A DNA stretch of 64,000 nucleotides from Welwitschia mirabilis (GCA_051453625.1 JBOZIK010000001.1:186568740-186632739); one strand, 5' to 3'. Shown: positions 25,530 through 37,609, counted from the stretch's first letter. Program-made: numbers and translations. Notes: generated from the letters alone by a model not told the origin.

Positions 25530-26762
25530 AAATCTGAAGATGGCTTAAAGGTACTAGGATTTAACTCATAGGATAAAATATAACTACCATATTCAAGAAA
25601 ACTAAACTAAAAGCTAGACCTGATATAGATAAAGATGTCTATGAAATTAATGATGTCTATACTCAGCAAAAAAAGGTAATAGAGCCAACTTTTTTGACTA
25701 ATATCTAAAATATTGGGTGAGATATTAACTTGTACATTGTAGATTTATGATCATATAAGTCTAAGAACACTATAATGCAAATTTCATCAAAATCTAAGCA
25801 AGTTAAATAAAGACATCTATAAAAGCGAAGACATATAAAAAGTAGACATCTACAAAAGTAAATACATCTAAAGAGCAAACATCAATAAAACTAAAGATGT
25901 TTTGGATTGAAGTTTGCATCAATTAATATTAAAGATACATATTCAAAGCATAGACATTTGCTATCTATTACACGATGATTAAAAAATAAAATGGCTATCT
26001 TTTAAGCTTAAAAAACTAGATCTTCCTTAATGTTATAAATCTTGATATTACGAATCTAAGAAGAACTTTTTAATAGTTCATTGATCAATCAAAAATACAA
26101 AGATTTATTAGCTCTTAATGATTAGATCAAAAGAAAGTTTACATAGGTAAAAGTGACTCCTCACAAAGAATCAAGGCACCATTGCAAAGGAGCTATCATT
26201 GCTATTATCATTTGCTTTTGCATCTTTATTACTACTTTTTGTTCATTTATACTCATATCATCAATAATAAAATTAAGAAGCTTAAATTTCCATTGAATTA
26301 ATATATTTATACTTATTATTATGTTCTATTTTTTATTTTATATTGTAAACTATCTTATTATTGAATATTATTGTAAAGTCCATTTTTTACTACCAAACAT
26401 AGTGTAAGATCATCCTTGTATGGGCGTGCATTTGAGGCTATCCCTGTGAGTACTTCTTTGTAACAAAGGTTATTAGTGAGCCAAAAAACCATTATTTCCT
26501 TAAGGAGAAGAAAGTTTTGCCTTATAGAAATACTTTCATTTGTTATAAGGTTAGTGGTGCACCAAAAAACCGCTATTTCTTTTGTAGGTTAAGAATATTC
26601 AAAGGTGTGAGAATAAGTCACCCTCTATGTACGGTTGTACCTAGGTTGAGAAACCAATTTATCTTGGTGAGGTATTTAATTATGCATTTTCATTCTCTTA
26701 TTTGATTTAAATTTTACTTGTTGGAACTCATTCACTCCTCTTCTCTGAGTTTAATTAATTCT
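25530..26762 (+). repeat. probable 5' LTR of the copia element
   Basis: This stretch precedes a primer-binding-site-like word and a copia gag. It contains scattered variants of AGACATCTA and AGATGTCTA (25640-25900), which look like deaminated AGACGTCT motifs of the kind found in some plant copia LTRs. The left limit is a guess and no partner LTR was found downstream. Confidence 0.35.
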
Positions 26763-26766
26763 CAAG

Positions 26767-26778
26767 TAGTATAAGAGT
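26767..26778 (+). promoter_or_regulatory. degenerate initiator tRNA-Met primer-binding site
   Basis: TAGTATAAGAGT matches 9 of 12 bases of TGGTATCAGAGC. It stands between the LTR-like stretch and the gag of the copia element, as expected for the start of minus-strand cDNA synthesis. Confidence 0.45.
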
Positions 26779-27679
26779 GCATACTCATGAAAAGGAGTGT
26801 CTTCCTTAAGTGAATAATGAAAGGTGTGCCATTTGTTATACCTCTGCTCTTCAAATGGACAAACTCTACCTATTGGAAGATGAAAATATGGATGTCCTTA
26901 TAATACTATGAGTTTCATAGTTGAAAAAATAAAGAAGAAAAATTTATAAAAACTACAATACAAAAAAAGATGTATAATGAGGAAATTTATTCCACTCTCA
27001 TGACCATTGCACATTTTCAAGAAGAAAAAGATGAGATAGGAGAAGAAGATAAAATAGATAATGAATATGAAATAAGTTTGAATCTTTAATAAAAGTATGA
27101 ATTAATTTCTAAAGAGTGTATTAGACTATAAGAATTATGTATTAAAATGAAAACATTACTTCATACTCATAAAGAATCTTATGAATAAGAAAAGAATATT
27201 AGCAATAAATTATCTTTAAAAAATGCAGCTCTTAAAGTTAAGGTTAGTAGACAAATATCTGAATTAAAGTGTATAAGATAGGAATTATCAAATTCAAATA
27301 ATATCAATGAGAAATTCACTCAAGAAAAGGAAACTTTGAATGATGTGCTTGAATAGTGTAAGTGTTCAAATGACAGTCTTGGATTCTAACACAATGAAGC
27401 TACAATAAGCACTTTAACCTTCTCTCTTGACAAATGGAACTACAAGCTAGTATTTTAACACTTTATGTATACAAATCATATTATTTCTTATTATTATAAT
27501 TATAGAAATAATTATTAGTACTAATGTCCAATGAAATGTAAAATTAGGTATTATACTAATAATTCCAAAAGGCAAAGTAGAATGGTACAATGTTTTTTTC
27601 AAGAAAAACCAAGGGAAATATAGATACCTAAATCAAAGATAACACTTTTATCTCAAATAATGCTCAAGATAGTAAAGAT

Positions 27680-28140
27680 GCATGCATGGTATGTTGATAT
27701 TAGATGCTTAAGATACATGTCTAGAGATAAATATAGCTTCATCACATTGGTGAAATAAGATAACGAAGTTGTAACCTATGAAGACAATACAAAAGCATCA
27801 ATCAAAGGCATTGGTACCATTAGAGGATGTAATTTACTAGAAGTAAATGATGTATTTTTTGTACAATGTTTGAAACATAATCTCTTAAGTATAAGTGAAC
27901 TCTATGATGTAAATTTTTTTGTTACATTTACATAAAATGATTGTGTTATAACAGAATAAATTTTTGCTAAAGTCTTATTTTCCAAGTAAAGAAAGTAAAT
28001 GTTTACATTATTACCTTACACGATATACCTACAAATGAAACCAAGTGTTTTCATAGCAAAATAGATGAAGTAGAGCTATGGCATAGGAAACTTATCCATG
28101 TGAACAAAGATCTTTTCAAAATCTTATCTACAAAGGGATT
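27680..28140 (+). pseudogene. copia protease site and gag-pre-integrase
   Basis: WYVDIRCLRYMSRDKYSFIT corresponds to the copia WxxDSGCSxHMTGDKxxF block, which includes the protease active-site DSG. Here DSG reads DIR, so the protease would be dead. KASIKGIGTI and HNLLSISELYDVNFFVTFT follow, then ELWHRKLIHVNKDLFKIL, the gag-pre-integrase W-H-x-x-L-x-H signature. Confidence 0.85.
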
Positions 28141-28249
28141 AGTAAGAGAAATTTTCAAGTTTAAAAGAAATTATAATTATATCTATGAAGCTTTTTAGAA
28201 AGAAAATTAGATAGAGGTAAAATTTGGTAATACAAATATTATTTCTACT

Positions 28250-28690
28250 GAATTTCCATTAGATCTCTTATGTTTAGATGTTGTTGGTCCTTCATCTATA
28301 GAAAGATTATGTAATAAATGGTATTATTTGATAATTATAGACGATTTTTCTTATTTTAGTAGGGCATCCTTCCTTGCACATATGCATTAGGTTACAAAAT
28401 CAAAAGGAATATAGAATCAAATAATAAGGAGTGATAATGGAACTGAATTAAAAAATGCAAGTTTAAGAGAACTCTATGAAAAATTTGTCATTCTAAATCA
28501 ATTCTTTGCTCTAAGAACTCCCGAACCAAATGGAGTATCTGAAAGAAAGAATACAGTTTTGAATAATATGGAAAGGACAGTTATGCATGATAAAAATATC
28601 CCATATCATTTTTGAATAGAAGCAATCAATACAACCTATTATATTTGTAATAGAGTTTTGGTAAGAAAATTCACTTCTAAAACTTCATAT
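28250..28690 (+). pseudogene. copia integrase core
   Basis: The DDE catalytic triad can still be read: Asp in LLCLDVVGPSSI (near 28275), Asp in IRSDNGTELKNA (near 28430) and Glu in PNGVSERKNTVLNNMERTVM (near 28535). The remainder ends RVLVRKFTSKTSYEL, then a stop where Trp is usual, then LGIK. The core is longer than most others here, but it has stops and no intact reading frame. Confidence 0.85.
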
Positions 28691-29299
28691 GAGTTATGAT
28701 TAGGTATCAAAGATTTTGTTAAGTACTTTCATATCTTTTGGTAAAAATGCTTTATTCTAATTAAAGGGATAATTTGAGAAAATTTAATTCAAATTTGATA
28801 AATAAATTTTACTATGATTTTCTATAATCAGTAAGGCTTATAAGGTTTACAACAACAGAACTCATGTAGCTGAGGAAATAATAAATGTTAAAATAAATTA
28901 TATTATATTAAATCTTATAAATGTAGAAGATGATTAGACTCCTATGCAAATTATTAAACCTATGCAAATTATTAAACCCCATAGACAATCTTAAGTGTAA
29001 TCCAATAGTGAGAAAGAAAAAGAAGAAGAATCAAATAAGGAAAATCTATCAACCATGATAAGGCTAAAGAAGAGTTACTCCATAAGCAACATTATAGGGA
29101 ATCCATTTGGAGGTATTCAAACTAGAAGTTATACTAGAGAATTTTGTGGTTATGTAGATTATATTATTCAAGTTAAACCTAAAACTTCCAAAGAAGCAAA
29201 AAATGGTGAACATTAGATGGTTTATATGCAATAAGATCTCAATCAATTTGAAATATGAAATGTTTGGAAATTTACTCCAAGACGTTCTAACAAACTAGT

Positions 29300-30210
29300 T
29301 ATTATCACTAGGTGGATTTTCAGAAACAAAATAGATGAGCATGAAAATGTTATTAGAAATAAAATAAGACTAGTAACAAAATATTATAATCAATTAGAAG
29401 AAATTGACTTTAAAGAAACATTTGTTCCTAAGGCTTATATTAAATCAATAAGAATTCTTTGAGCCTTTACTTATATGAAAGATTTTAAACTTTATGAAAT
29501 GGATTTCATGAGTGCATTTCTTAATGGAAATATTTAAGAAGAATTACATGTTCAACAACTTTATGGGTTCATTAACTCACAAAACTATAATCAAGTATAC
29601 AAATTAAAAAAGGCTTTCTATGATCTTAAACAAGCTCTTAGAGCTTGGTGTTAAAAACTCTTACATCATTTAATTAAGAACAACTTTAAAAGAGGTACAT
29701 CTAATATGATATTATTCATTAGAAAAGATGGTAAAAAACTTTTAATGTTAAATTTATATTGATGATATTGTTATTAGTGCTACTAGTGAATCCGTGTGTA
29801 TGAAATTTGATAAGATTATCTATGATGAATTTGAAATGCATCTTATGGAAGAAATGAGCAACTTCTTAGGTCTTCAATTTATGCAACATAAGTAAGATAT
29901 ATTCATTCTATAAGCTAAGTATATTAAAAATTTACTAGTTAAATATGGTTTATAAGATTGTAAAGAAAAAGAGACTATCATGAATTAAAACACCAAACTA
30001 GATAAAGATGAAAATGATAAGAAGGTGGATCAAAAGCTATATAGATGTATGATTGGTCATCTATTACATCTTTCAGCCAGTTGACCTAATATTATGCTAA
30101 ATGTAGGAAGTTATGCATGTTATCAAAGTAGTCCTAGAGAGTCACATCTTGTAGCTACCAAAGTCATTACTTAAAGGCTACTACTAATTAGGGTTATTGT
30201 AGTGTATACT
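29300..30210 (+). pseudogene. copia reverse transcriptase and start of RNase H
   Basis: Clear motifs are RWIFRNKIDEHENVIRNKIR, FKLYEMDFMSAFLNG, VYKLKKAFYDLKQALRAWC and, after a frameshift, YIDDIVISATSE (29755-29790). The catalytic Asp pair of YIDD is intact. A MSNFLGLQFMQHK stretch follows, then a weak RNase H beginning near 30050 (YRCMIGHLLHLSAS) that fades by about 30210. The loss of the rest of RNase H suggests truncation. Confidence 0.9.
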
Positions 30211-30289
30211 TGCATAATCTTTTACATTTAAAGAGATCCTATCATTTATAACTAAAATAGATATCTTACACAATACATCACACTAGTAT

Positions 30290-31725
30290 GAGTGGGAGTA
30301 GACTTGAAATGTAATATTTACATTGAAAACTATGAGATGAGACTCAAATTGTAGTGGAAAATAATAATATAGGAATCAAGAATAAATAATAATGCAGGGA
30401 AATAAAGGAATGCAATGCAAATGCAAAGTGTAACTAATCTAAATGAATGCAAAATAAAATAATACTACTTGATTCTAATCTTAACAAAGGCTGCCTTGAT
30501 TATTTATATCATCCAAGAAATTATCACTAGATCAAGGGAAACCTAGAATATAAGGATTATCATAAAATCTACAACACAAATATTAAAAACAAAAAAAGTT
30601 TATATTAAGAAAGAATAAAAGGCATATTAGTTACAAAACAACTAGGTCTCAATGGATGATGCATATCCCTTTACCAAATGCATGTATTTTTATAACACTC
30701 AAGATGGGTCTTTTATCCTTCAGTCTCCTATCAAGAGAATTTCTGATGCAACAAGGATAAGAAGAAAGTTGAAGAGAAAGTTTATTTATAATAACTCATA
30801 GCAGAAAAAACAAACGATAGGTGTGGTTAGACATGCTCATAAATGGAATAGACAAAATGGTTAAAAGTTATTATTTGAGTTAGTTACATATTATTATTAT
30901 TCTAACTATCATTTATATGATAATAGGGATGACATCACAGTATAGAAAATGACTTAGAATGATGACTTAGTAGTGATTCAATAGTCCACATCAGCATTCG
31001 TCATTCTGTTTGTCATGGGGACAATGGAAGGGACAATGATCTTTTTTCATTATTTTCTTAAAGATAACTTAGCATTTTTTTCAATAATCCTTCTTTAAAG
31101 CTCTATGTATCAGAAAGTGCCTTTAATACATTAAATTTGGATAAAAATCACATATTTCTGAGATTTCCTCTTGTATCTTCAAACTCCTTAGAATTACACT
31201 TAAACCTATATAAAATTCATGCAAAACAACTCATAAAACCCCATTAAATAACCACAAATTGGTAGCACACCATAGCCTCCACTGAGACTTTGTCAATCCC
31301 TAATAAAAATCAAGTGGAAAAACCATAATTGTAAGCTAATTTGTTTTTCAAAAAATAAATCTAAGAGTTATAAAATAGGCTCATAAAATATATTACATAG
31401 ATAAATGACAAGTAATGCATAATGTGTATGAAAGTTTGAAAATTTTCTATCATAAGAAATTTGAATTAAGTTAAATTTTTTTCAAAATAAGCCATGTAAA
31501 TGGATCCCCACTCCCACCTCTAAACCCACAAAGAAAAAGTAATACATCTCATACTAGAAAATAAATCAAAGAAAGTAAACAACAGTGAGAAGGTAGGTAA
31601 AAGAGAATAACTTTTAAAACAAAGTGGAAAGATGAGTAATGTTAGATTTTAAAAATATGGTCTAAGAAATATTTTAACAAGAAAAGAAAAAGAGTGGATA
31701 ATAAAAATGTTTCCTCATAAAAAGA
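30290..31725. other. unassigned AT-rich DNA between copia and gypsy
   Basis: No copia 3' LTR was recognised here. AATGCAATGCAAATGCAAA near 30410 recalls similar words at 17880-17990. No coding anchor is seen. Confidence 0.4.
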
Positions 31726-31846
31726 ATGTTATCAATGCTTACAATATCAAAAATTAAGGGAAAAAACACTTATCTAAGTAAGAAATTATCTTTTATTAAA
31801 AACTTAAACAAGGAAAACATGCTAATAAAATATGGTAATGACTTTG

Positions 31847-31946
31847 NNNNNNNNNNNNNNNNNNNNNNNNNNNNNNNNNNNNNNNNNNNNNNNNNNNNNN
31901 NNNNNNNNNNNNNNNNNNNNNNNNNNNNNNNNNNNNNNNNNNNNNN
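31847..31946. other. assembly gap, 100 N
   Basis: The flanking bases show no obvious repetition here. Confidence 0.95.
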
Positions 31947-32019
31947 GAAAAGAGATTTTAGGAAAGAACAAGTATTTGGAACCATTAAATTTGACCATCC
32001 TTCATAGCATGACTCAAAT

Positions 32020-32272
32020 TTGTTTGAAAGTTCACTAGTATAGGAATATTTAGATGTTTTTCCAAATGAACTACCAAGATGTACAACAAGAAGGGTTGAT
32101 GATTTCGAGATAACCCTTAAAGAACAATCAAAATCAACCATTAGAGCATCTTGTAGAATGTCTCTTATGGAACTAAAAATATTAAAAACACAATTAATAG
32201 AACTTATAGATAAGGAGTTGATTGGACTGAGTGTTTTAGCTTGGGATTCACTAGTTCAATTTATTAAGATGA
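32020..32272 (+). pseudogene. gypsy reverse transcriptase, N-terminal part
   Basis: EYLDVFPNELPRCTTRRVDD, FEITLKEQ, then RMSLMELKILKTQLIELIDK and a DSLVQFIKM stretch correspond to EFxDVFPEELPGxPPxRxxDFxIDLxPG, YRMAPAELKELKxQLxELLDKGFI and PVLFVKKKDG of this lineage. The domain is cut by a 283-N gap. Confidence 0.85.
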
Positions 32273-32555
32273 NNNNNNNNNNNNNNNNNNNNNNNNNNNN
32301 NNNNNNNNNNNNNNNNNNNNNNNNNNNNNNNNNNNNNNNNNNNNNNNNNNNNNNNNNNNNNNNNNNNNNNNNNNNNNNNNNNNNNNNNNNNNNNNNNNNN
32401 NNNNNNNNNNNNNNNNNNNNNNNNNNNNNNNNNNNNNNNNNNNNNNNNNNNNNNNNNNNNNNNNNNNNNNNNNNNNNNNNNNNNNNNNNNNNNNNNNNNN
32501 NNNNNNNNNNNNNNNNNNNNNNNNNNNNNNNNNNNNNNNNNNNNNNNNNNNNNNN
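32273..32555. other. assembly gap, 283 N
   Basis: This gap removes the central reverse transcriptase. Confidence 0.95.
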
Positions 32556-32559
32556 TTTT

Positions 32560-33298
32560 AGGCATACCCTGATGAATTTCTAGTGGTATTTATTTGATGA
32601 TGTTTTGATATATTCCACAATCAAGGAAGAGCATGAGAAGCATCTACTAATTATGTTAGAGACATAGAGAAAGAATCAAGTCTATTCCAATCATAAAAAA
32701 TGTGAATTTTGCTTAACTAAGATTAATTTCCTAAGATATGTAATATCTAAAGAAGGAATAGGTATGAACAACAATAAATTACAAGTAGTGGTAGATTGGC
32801 CTAACTTAGAATCGGTGATAGAAGTAAAGAGTTTTATTAGTTTAATAGGATATTATTAAAGGTTCATTTGAAACTTTTCTAAGATTGTTGTCCCTCTCAT
32901 AACCTTGTTGAGGAAGGATTATCCCTTTGAGTGGATTGTTCAATGTGACGAAGCAGTCCGAAAATTAAAAAAGACACTTGTATTTAATCTTGTTTTGAAA
33001 ATGGAAGAAATAGGAAAAACATATATAGTTTATACAAATGCTTCTAGGAATGGATTAGGAGCTATATTAATGTAGAATCATGAAAAGAATTATTGCATAT
33101 AAACATATACAGTTTATATAGATGCTTCTATGAAAGTATTAGGGAAGATTTATTACCTATACATCAAGACAATCAAAGAATCATAAAAAGAACTATCCTA
33201 TACATGACTTAGAACTAGCTAGTATGATTCATGCACTTAAAATTTATAGGCACTACCTATATGAACAAAGAGTTAAAATTTGGATATATTACAAAAGC
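32560..33298 (+). pseudogene. gypsy RT C-terminus and RNase H, first piece
   Basis: LFDDVLIYSTIKEEHEKHLL keeps the catalytic Asp pair (FDDV at about 32593). KKCEFCLTKINFLRYVISKE and VKSFISLIGYY, a stop, RFI and NFSKIVVPLITLLRKDYPFE follow. RNase H begins at TYIVYTNASRNGLGAILM. The RNase H then contains a second partial copy of its own start (TYTVYIDASM near 33110) before resuming. From 32641 this piece closely repeats at 33399-34058. Confidence 0.85.
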
Positions 33299-33398
33299 NN
33301 NNNNNNNNNNNNNNNNNNNNNNNNNNNNNNNNNNNNNNNNNNNNNNNNNNNNNNNNNNNNNNNNNNNNNNNNNNNNNNNNNNNNNNNNNNNNNNNNNN
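33299..33398. other. 100-N gap with repeated flanks
   Basis: Bases 32641-33298 recur at 33399-34058 with a few percent difference. This is either two haplotypes placed in series or a real duplication. Confidence 0.8.
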
Positions 33399-34250
33399 CA
33401 TCTACTAATTGTGTTGAAGACATAGAGAAAGAATCAAGTCTATGCCAATCATAAAAAATGTGAATTTTGCTTAACTAAGATTAATTTCCTAAGATATGTA
33501 ATATCTAAAGAAGGAATCACTATGAACAACAATAAAGTATAAGTAGTGGTAGATTGGCCTAACCCAGAATCGGTAATAGAAGTAAAGATTTTTCTTAGTT
33601 TAATAGGATATTATAAAAGGTTTATTTGAAACTTTTCTAAGATTGTTGTCCCTCTCATAACTTTGATGAGGAAGGATTATCCCTTTGAGTGGATTGTTCA
33701 ATGTGATGAAGTACTTCGAAAATTAAAAAAGACACTTGTATTTGATCTTGTTTTGAAAATGGAAGAACTAGGAAAAACATATAGAGTTTATACAAATGCT
33801 TCTAGGGATGGATTAGGAGCTGTATTAATGTAGAATCATAAAAAGAACTATCGTATATAAACATATACAGTTTATATATATGCTTCTATGGAAGTATTAG
33901 GAAAGAGTTATTGCTTATGCATTAAGACAATTAAAGAATCATAAAAAGAACTATCCTATACATGACTTAGAACTAGCTAGTATGATTCATGCACTTAAAA
34001 TTTAGAGGCACTACCTATATGAAGAAAGAGTCAAAATTTGGATATATTACAAAAGCCTCAAGTACATTCATACTTAACCCAACCTAAATCCAAGGTAGAG
34101 GATATGTGTAGAATTTCTACAAGAATTTGATTTGACAATAAATTACCATGAAGGAAAATCTAATGTTTTTACCAATGCATTAAGTAGAAGGAGGCATTTT
34201 TTTAATTGCGTGACTTTAAAAAATATTTATTCAAATTCAGTTATGAATTA
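33399..34250 (+). pseudogene. gypsy RT end and RNase H, second piece
   Basis: This repeats the preceding piece, then continues further. After the internal RNase H duplication it reads [32 protein letters not shown], and EFDLTINYHEGKSNVFTNAL followed by SRR, which are the RNase H end and the ADALSRR connection of gypsy elements. It carries the same internal duplication as the first piece, so that duplication predates the split between the two. Confidence 0.85.
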
Positions 34251-34399
34251 TAGCAATATTTCCCTCTTTACAGAAAGGTAAGAAAAGAAGGAATTAAAGG
34301 ATTTATAGTCTTAACTAGTGAATTTATTATTTATTTAGGAAGAATTATAGTATCAAATAGGATTAAGTAAAGAAAATCATTTTTAAGAAGTTTCATGGT

Positions 34400-34750
34400 A
34401 CATGATATGCTATTTATCCAATAGTTAACAAGATGTACAAGGATATCAATCAACATTTCTAGTGGCTAGGGATGAAATCTAAAATTGTGAATTATGTAGC
34501 AAAATGCATGACTTTCCAATTAGTCAAGGTTAAACATCAACACCTAGCTGGATGTTTATATCCTCAGGATATTCCAGAGTAGAAATGGGAAGTAGTTGGA
34601 ATGGATTTTATCATAGATCTATCAAAGTTAAAGGAAGGATATGATTCCATTTTTGTAATAATTAATCTGTTAACTAAAAGTGCACAATTTTCTCTAGTAA
34701 AGACAACTAATATAGCTAAAATAATTATAAACAAGTATGTTAGAAACATT
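34400..34750 (+). pseudogene. gypsy integrase, N-terminal part
   Basis: Readable pieces are MYKDINQHF and WLGMKSKIVNYVAKCMT in the zinc-binding region, then VKVKHQHLAGC, then MDFIIDLSKLKEGYDSIFVI with LTKSAQFSLVKT. These match the Tekay/Del integrase (H2C2 zinc region, MDFVxGLPRTxxGYDSIxVIVDRLTKSAHF). The first catalytic Asp (in MDF) is present. It runs into a 100-N gap. Confidence 0.85.
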
Positions 34751-34850
34751 NNNNNNNNNNNNNNNNNNNNNNNNNNNNNNNNNNNNNNNNNNNNNNNNNN
34801 NNNNNNNNNNNNNNNNNNNNNNNNNNNNNNNNNNNNNNNNNNNNNNNNNN
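34751..34850. other. 100-N gap with repeated flanks
   Basis: The segment from about 34615 to 34750 recurs from 34851 with a few substitutions. Confidence 0.85.
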
Positions 34851-35880
34851 AGATCTACCAAAGTTAAAGGAAGGATATGATTCCATTTTTGTAATAATTA
34901 ATTTATTAACTAAAAGTGCACAACTTTATTTAGTAAAGATAACTAATTTAGCTAAAATAATTATAAACAAGTATGTTAAAAACATTGTAAGATTGCATGA
35001 GATGCCAAAAAGGATTATTTCTTATAGAGATAATAAGTTTACATCAAGATTTTGGACTTCTTTTTCATAATGAGTTAGAAAAAAATTTTAACTTAAACAT
35101 AGCCTTGGATGATCAAACTAAAAGAATGAACTAAATCTTAAAAGATTTATTGAGATCTATGGTTCTAGATTTCAAAGGATCTTATATGGGTCATTTAGCA
35201 TTTATAGAATTTACCTACAATAATAGTCATCAAGAATTAATAGGTTATGCACCTTTTGAAGCTTTGTATGACAAGAAGTATAGAAACCTATTACATGATT
35301 TGATGTAACTAAGAAGAGACTATTAAGGATTCCATCTAGTCAAGACCTAGAAGAGAAAGTGATATTGTTTTGAAACAAGTTAAAAATGATCAAAGATCAT
35401 CAAGATAAGTATGTAAACTACCAAAGGAGGTAAATAGTATTCCAAGAAGGAGAATACATTTATCTCAAATTTTCAAGGAGGCTTTAAATTTGGTCAGAGA
35501 ATGAAGCTCACACTAAAATTCTTAGGGACTTATCAAATTATAAGAGGATTGGAACTATTGCCCATGATTTGGCTTTACTACCTCATCTATCCATGCTTAA
35601 AAATGTCTTTCACATATCCTTGTTAAGGAAATTCTTATCTGATAAATCTAAGATAATCCCTGATCAATAAGTTAACTTACTCGCAAACTATTTATATAGA
35701 GCTCAACTAGTTAAAATTCTAGATCAGATCCAAATGGTTTTGAGAGGAAAAACTACACATTTATATAAAGTTCAATGGTTAAATTAATTGGTGGAAGATG
35801 TAACTTAGAGACAAAGGTAGATATAGTCAGTAGAAACTTGATCTTTTCATAAGTTTCAAGGACAAAAATTCTTAAGAAGT
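34851..35880 (+). pseudogene. gypsy integrase to chromodomain-like tail, first piece
   Basis: The integrase core continues with NIVRLHEMPKRIISYRDNKF and TSRFWTSF (the second catalytic Asp reads as Tyr in SYRD). FHISLLRKFLSDKSKIIPDQ, RAQLVKILDQIQMVLRGKTT and HLYKVQWLN follow. The last part matches the end of Tekay/Del polyproteins, where a chromodomain-like tail binds chromatin. A purine-rich AAGAAGTGAGAAA (about 35874-35886) then precedes the LTR. Confidence 0.8.
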
Positions 35881-35886
35881 GAGAAA

Positions 35887-36576
35887 CATCACGTCCATAT
35901 TTTTACTTTTCTTATAAACTTTACAAAGATTATGTTTAATGAAATATTTAGAAAAGTCTGAATTAATTTGAAAATACCAATTGATATAAATATTATGTTC
36001 TTAAGGTTCTATCATATTAAATTTTGATTTGAGTACCTTTTGATTAAATTATTACATACAATCTTCAAATGTTCTTGTGGTGGTAATGATTTCTTTTATT
36101 TACTTTTACACTTCCTAGAAATTATGTTTGATTAAATGTAAATTATGGAGGCTTATTATTTATCCTTTTCCTCATTATTATGAACAAATGTAAAGCATTA
36201 TTTTTATATTATTAAAATCATCTAGTGGCTAATCAAGCCTTTATAAGACATTATGTAACCCCGCTTAATCATTTCCTCATGTTATGTCCTTTTGTATTCT
36301 CAAGTTTTGTTACCTTACTCATCTTCTCTCACTTTATTGTCCTTCCTCCCTCAAGTCTAGTTGATTTTTCCCAAAATAATCTTTCCTTGAAATTTAAGAG
36401 CTTAGAAAGTCTAAGAGCTTTAACAAGTTAGAAGATCTTCTAATAGCTCGAACATATATGGTTATGGTTCTGTTCTATCTTATTCTCTTGTTAGTCCTTT
36501 TCTTATATTCATTTTATTATTTAGATTATCATGTTTATATTCCTACAAGATAAATGTTAAATCATGTGTTATAAAG
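35887..36576 (+). repeat. start of gypsy 3' LTR, first piece
   Basis: The LTR begins CATCACGTCCATATTTTTAC after the purine tract, close to the TGTCACGTCC start typical of these elements. It is cut by the next gap. The same sequence is found again from 37609. Confidence 0.75.
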
Positions 36577-36676
36577 NNNNNNNNNNNNNNNNNNNNNNNN
36601 NNNNNNNNNNNNNNNNNNNNNNNNNNNNNNNNNNNNNNNNNNNNNNNNNNNNNNNNNNNNNNNNNNNNNNNNNNNN
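36577..36676. other. 100-N gap with about 1.6 kb repeated flanks
   Basis: The sequence from about 34930 to 36576 recurs at 36677-38303 at a few percent divergence. It includes the integrase end, purine tract and LTR start. Confidence 0.85.
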
Positions 36677-37609
36677 TAGTAAAGATAACTAATTTAGCTA
36701 AAATAATTATAAATAAGTCTGTTAGGAACATTATCAGATTGCATGAGATGCCAAAAAGGATTATTTCTGATAGAGATAATAAGCTTACATAAAGATTTTG
36801 GACTTCTTTTCATAATGAGTTAGGAAAAAATTTTAACTTGAACATAGCCTTAGATGGTCAAACTAAAAGAATGAACTAAATATTAAAAGATTTATTGAGA
36901 TCTATGGTTCTAGATTTCAAAGGATCTTAGATGGATCATTTAGCATTTGTAGAATTTACCTATAATAATAGTCATCAAGAATCGATAGGTTATGCACCTT
37001 TTGAAGCTTTGTATGACAAGAAGTGTATAAACCTATTACATGATTTGATGTAACTAAAAAGAGACTATTAAGGGTTCCATCTAGTTAAGACCTAGAAGAG
37101 AAAGTAATATTGATTTGAAATAAATGGTCAAAGATAATCAAGATAAGTATGAAAACTACCAAAGGAGGTAAATAGTATTCCAAGAAGGAAACCACATTTA
37201 TCTCAAATTTTCAAGGAGTCTTTAAATTTGGTAAGAGAAGGAAGCTTACACCAAGATTCTTAGGAACTTATCAAATTATTAAGAGGATTAGACCTGTTGC
37301 CCATGAGTTGGCTTTACTTTCAAAATGTCTTTCACATATACTTGTTAAGGAAATGCTTATCTGATAAATCTAAGATAATCCCTGATCAAGAAGTTAACAT
37401 ACTCCCAGACTATTTAATTAGAGCTCAACTAGTTAAAATCCTAGATCAGATCCAAATGGTTTTAAGAGGAAAAACTATGCATTTATATAAAGTTCAATGG
37501 TTAAATTAATTGGTGGAAGAAGTAACTTAGAGACAAAAGCAGATATTAGTCAGTGGAAACTTGATCTTTTCATAAGTTTTAAGGAAAAAATTTCTTAAGA
37601 AGTGAGAAA
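36677..37609 (+). pseudogene. gypsy integrase to chromodomain-like tail, second piece
   Basis: This is the same content as the first piece. Here IIRLHEMPKRIISDRDNKLT keeps the second catalytic Asp (SDRD), and the tail FHIYLLRKCLSDKSKIIPDQ with EVNILPDYLIRAQLVKILDQ is less damaged (one short open frame, 37297-37509). Some stop codons of the first piece are Gln here. The two pieces therefore sit at different stages of the same decay. Confidence 0.8.

Larger units (their letters stand above)
26780..30260 (+). mobile_element. Ty1-copia retrotransposon, decayed
   Basis: The + strand carries gag (from about 26830), a protease and gag-pre-integrase region (27680-28140), integrase (28250-28690), reverse transcriptase (29300-29960) and the start of RNase H (to about 30210). 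This is the gag-PR-IN-RT-RH order that separates copia from gypsy. The gag contains EKFTQEKETLNDVLE (near 27310), close to a block seen in one large group of plant copia Gag proteins. Stops fall mainly at Gln and Trp positions. No 3' LTR is visible. Confidence 0.9.
31950..37609 (+). mobile_element. Tekay/Del-like Ty3-gypsy polyprotein region
   Basis: The + strand carries protease-to-RT linker and RT start (32020-32272), RT end and RNase H (32560-33298, again at 33399-34200), integrase (34400-35300, partly again from 36677) and a chromodomain-like tail (35540-35830, again 37290-37540). The motifs are those of the Tekay/Del chromovirus branch. Several segments occur twice around 100-N gaps, so the true element is shorter than the interval. 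Stops at Gln codons are frequent throughout. Confidence 0.85.

Noticed and set aside
36225-36431. A 68-codon open frame on the + strand.
   Set aside because: It lies inside the gypsy LTR, has no recognisable domain and is broken in the second copy.
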